Shown piece by piece: positions 62,261 through 64,000 of a DNA stretch of 64,000 bases (positions within the stretch are counted from its first letter, which is position 1; the number at the start of each line of letters is the position of its first letter). A program made the position numbers and the translations under genes. The DNA comes from Streptomyces coacervatus (GTDB taxonomy: Bacteria; Actinomycetota; Actinomycetes; Streptomycetales; Streptomycetaceae): positions 124,001 to 188,000 of the forward strand of contig NZ_JARHTP010000008.1 in the NCBI RefSeq assembly GCF_029223485.1. The letters are read 5' to 3'. The notes below the pieces were generated by a model. It was not told where the DNA came from and searched no databases. It saw only the letters and a list, made by a program, of their open reading frames with translations.

Positions 62261-64000
62261 TTATGGCATCTTGTCGCCCAGCAGCGCCAGATTCTCGATA
62301 GCGGCGAGGCCGTACAGCGCGGTGTCGTTGGACGACACCCACGCGGCCTCGCTGCCCGCGACCAGGGTGACCGGGCCGCTCAGCTTCTCCGTCTTCCACG
62401 GCGAGGACTCCATATAGCCGTCCGAGCTGTAGAACTTCGTCCACGCCCGCTTGGCCAGCGCAGCGTCACCCGTCCGGACGGCGGCATACGCGTCGAGGCG
62501 CGAGTGGCCCTGGAAGAGCAACAGGCTGCCGAAGTCCGAGCCGTAACGCGCCTTCTGCTCGGCCTTGGTGGCGTTGAAGTAGCGGCAGTAGTCGAAGTAG
62601 GCCTCGTTGAACTTGGGCATGTCGACGAGGTCGATGAGCTCGGCGCACAGCTCGCCCAGGCCGAAGACGGCCGAGAGATGCGAGACGGAGACCACGGGCG
62701 CAGCGGCAACAGCGAACTTGCCGGTGTCGAGGTCGTACAGCCCGCTGCCCTGGACGAAGCCGTTGGGCTGGGCGGCGATACCCTCCATCGTCGACAGCAC
62801 GCGCGCCTTGGCCTTCTCCCACTTGGGGCCCTTGCGCTCCCACTCGGTCAGCCACGCCGACACGAGGCCGCTCCAGTCGGTGCCGAAGCCGACCGACAGG
62901 GCGTGCCGATCGGGCGTGTACGGGTCGGTGCGGACCTTGCGCTGCGGGTCGAGGACCAGGAAGGTCTCGTCGGAGTCGACGTTGGCGTGCATGAGGTCGC
63001 CGACGCGTTCGTCGGCGGTGAGGAAGTAGTAGTAGCGCCGGTAGGTGGTGTTGGCGATGCGCTGCTGCTTGGCGCTGTCGGCGTAGTGCTGCACGCCGTG
63101 CCGGGTGCCGAGGCCCGCCCAGTCGCCCAGGTGGTACACATCGACCTCGCCCGTGTGCCGGGTCAGCGCCTCGGCGAAGCGGAAGATGTCCGCGCGGCCG
63201 GAGCGGATGTAGGCCATCCAGAGCCAGATGTCCGGCGAGAGCTCGGAGTTGTCCCAGGCGTAGCCGCCGACGTCGTAGCGCCACTGGTGGCGGACGGTGT
63301 CGTAGGAGTGCATGAAGTCGCCGTAGTCCCAGAAGCCGTACCAACGGCGTTGCTCCACCTGGTCCTTGTAGTAGGTGAAGAGGAAGTCGAGGTGGTCCTC
63401 GATCTTGGCCTTGGCGGGTGTGGAGCGGTCGGGCTCGGAGTACAGGCCGGGCCCGAACACCTGGGCCTTGATCAGCTGCCTGGGCGGGGCGGCGAGCTGT
63501 GGCAGCACCCGTACGGCGTCGACCTGCTGGGCCAGGGCTTCAGCCGAGGGCGTCGACTCGTTGGCCCAGAACAGGAGTTCGGAGGTGCGGGCGATGCCGT
63601 AGGGGGTGCCGAACTTCGGCTCGTAGTCCTCATAGGTGATGTTGAGGCCTTCGAGCTGCTTGGCGTATGTGTCCTGGCCCATGCCGTCGTGGTAGAAGCG
63701 CAGGTCCATGGGCTGAGCCTCGGGCGACCAGAGCCAGAGGGTGACCTCGGCCTCGTCGGTGTGGGCGTCGCGGATGTCGAGCTGGGCGGGGTGCTTCTCC
63801 CAGAAGTCCCGCAGCCCGAAGGAGAATCCGCCGCCGGCCCCGCCGACATAACCGAAGCCGGAGGCGCGCTTTCCGCCGCCGGCGCCGATCCAGCCGTAGC
63901 CCTTCTTGGTGCGCTTGCGCAGGGTGAAGCCGTCGGCGGAGAGCTGGGCGAGGGTGTAGTCGCCCCACTCCGGGATGTACTGCAGCCGGGTCGTCACCCG
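62261..64000 (-). CDS. exo-rhamnogalacturonan lyase-like (PcRGLX/YetA-type) protein, C-terminal part
   Basis: The last ~580 residues of a larger protein, with the N-terminus beyond the right edge. Met at 63997 is internal, not a start. Visible parts are a beta-rich region to about 200 residues, then a helical (alpha/alpha-barrel-type) region with RRWYGFWDYGDFMHSYD, DNSELSPDIWLWMAYIRSG, VDVYHLGDWAGLGTRHG and WTEWERK-like helices. This matches the PcRGLX/YetA-like family of pectin-degrading exolyases, which in Streptomyces usually carry Tat signals. Stop at 62261. Confidence 0.75.
   Translation of the reverse strand, partial: RVTTRLQYIPEWGDYTLAQLSADGFTLRKRTKKGYGWIGAGGGKRASGFGYVGGAGGGFSFGLRDFWEKHPAQLDIRDAHTDEAEVTLWLWSPEAQPMDLRFYHDGMGQDTYAKQLEGLNITYEDYEPKFGTPYGIARTSELLFWANESTPSAEALAQQVDAVRVLPQLAAPPRQLIKAQVFGPGLYSEPDRSTPAKAKIEDHLDFLFTYYKDQVEQRRWYGFWDYGDFMHSYDTVRHQWRYDVGGYAWDNSELSPDIWLWMAYIRSGRADIFRFAEALTRHTGEVDVYHLGDWAGLGTRHGVQHYADSAKQQRIANTTYRRYYYFLTADERVGDLMHANVDSDETFLVLDPQRKVRTDPYTPDRHALSVGFGTDWSGLVSAWLTEWERKGPKWEKAKARVLSTMEGIAAQPNGFVQGSGLYDLDTGKFAVAAAPVVSVSHLSAVFGLGELCAELIDLVDMPKFNEAYFDYCRYFNATKAEQKARYGSDFGSLLLFQGHSRLDAYAAVRTGDAALAKRAWTKFYSSDGYMESSPWKTEKLSGPVTLVAGSEAAWVSSNDTALYGLAAIENLALLGDKMP

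Noticed and set aside
63480..63997. Met at 63997 as the start of the lyase-like gene
   Set aside because: The frame is open to the window edge and the family is much longer at the N-terminus, so this Met is internal.

Overview
The window is a chromosomal segment from a high-GC actinomycete, almost certainly Streptomyces. The evidence is the presence of the developmental regulator BldD, third positions that are nearly always G or C, frequent GTG and TTG starts, and Streptomyces-type intergenic repeats. Nearly every gene belongs to a conserved core. I see no prophage, integrase, transposase, CRISPR array or biosynthetic cluster. The left edge cuts carB and the right edge cuts a large secreted-enzyme gene.

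Layout: (1) 1-5636, minus strand: the pyrimidine operon pyrR-pyrB-pyrC-(PH-like membrane protein)-carA-carB, preceded by a candidate PyrR-binding leader. (2) 5791-6469, plus strand: bldD with its own operator and a perfect 20-bp terminator. (3) 6588-19416, minus strand: a long housekeeping run read as DUF948 protein, DUF6167 protein, alaS, ruvX, mltG, aroE, aroC, aroK, aroB, a P-loop ATPase, an M24 peptidase-like gene, efp and nusB. Most members overlap by 1-4 bases. (4) 19578-21731, plus strand: an AfsR-like STAND ATPase without a DNA-binding domain. (5) 21762-24743, minus strand: rpsD with a 304-bp leader, rarA and a VKOR-family thiol oxidoreductase. (6) 24888-28412, plus strand: an operon of ABC ATPase, ABC-2 permease, histidine kinase and NarL-type regulator, with a palindromic operator candidate in front and a 135-bp inverted-repeat element behind. 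(7) 28569-30550, minus strand: hisS and a metallo-beta-lactamase-fold hydrolase. (8) 30720-32933, plus strand: a membrane-anchored cyclophilin and a DUF349 coiled-coil protein. (9) 33019-45066, minus strand: pdxS, pdxT, yebC, ruvC, ruvA, ruvB, yajC, secD, secF, apt and relA. (10) 45184-48593, minus strand: phosphatidylinositol mannoside synthesis (pgsA, PIM acyltransferase, pimA) plus a LemA-like protein. (11) 48876-52972, plus strand: an EF-G paralogue and a 553-residue membrane protein. (12) 52976-59674: HIT hydrolase, K+ channel, thrS, a two-gene unit ending in a DUF4365 nuclease-like protein, a DEDDh exonuclease, tRNA-Val(CAC) and a SRPBCC protein. (13) 59799 to the end: a 787-residue polytopic membrane protein and the C-terminal part of an exo-rhamnogalacturonan lyase-like protein.

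Functional themes are de novo UMP synthesis under PyrR, the shikimate pathway to chorismate, translation (alaS, hisS, thrS, efp, rpsD, tRNA-Val, EF-G paralogue), Holliday junction processing (ruvABC, ruvX, rarA), protein export (secDF-yajC), stringent response and purine salvage (relA, apt), PLP synthesis (pdxST) and PIM lipids.

The best second-look items are: a DUF4365 nuclease-like protein paired with an unknown 408-residue partner beside a DEDDh exonuclease; an M24 peptidase with altered metal ligands; an MltG homologue with Gln where the catalytic Glu is expected; an EF-G paralogue lacking the guanine-recognition motif; the PyrR leader; the 135-bp inverted-repeat element; and several operator-like repeats. 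None is a clear new system. They are reported as candidates at modest interest.
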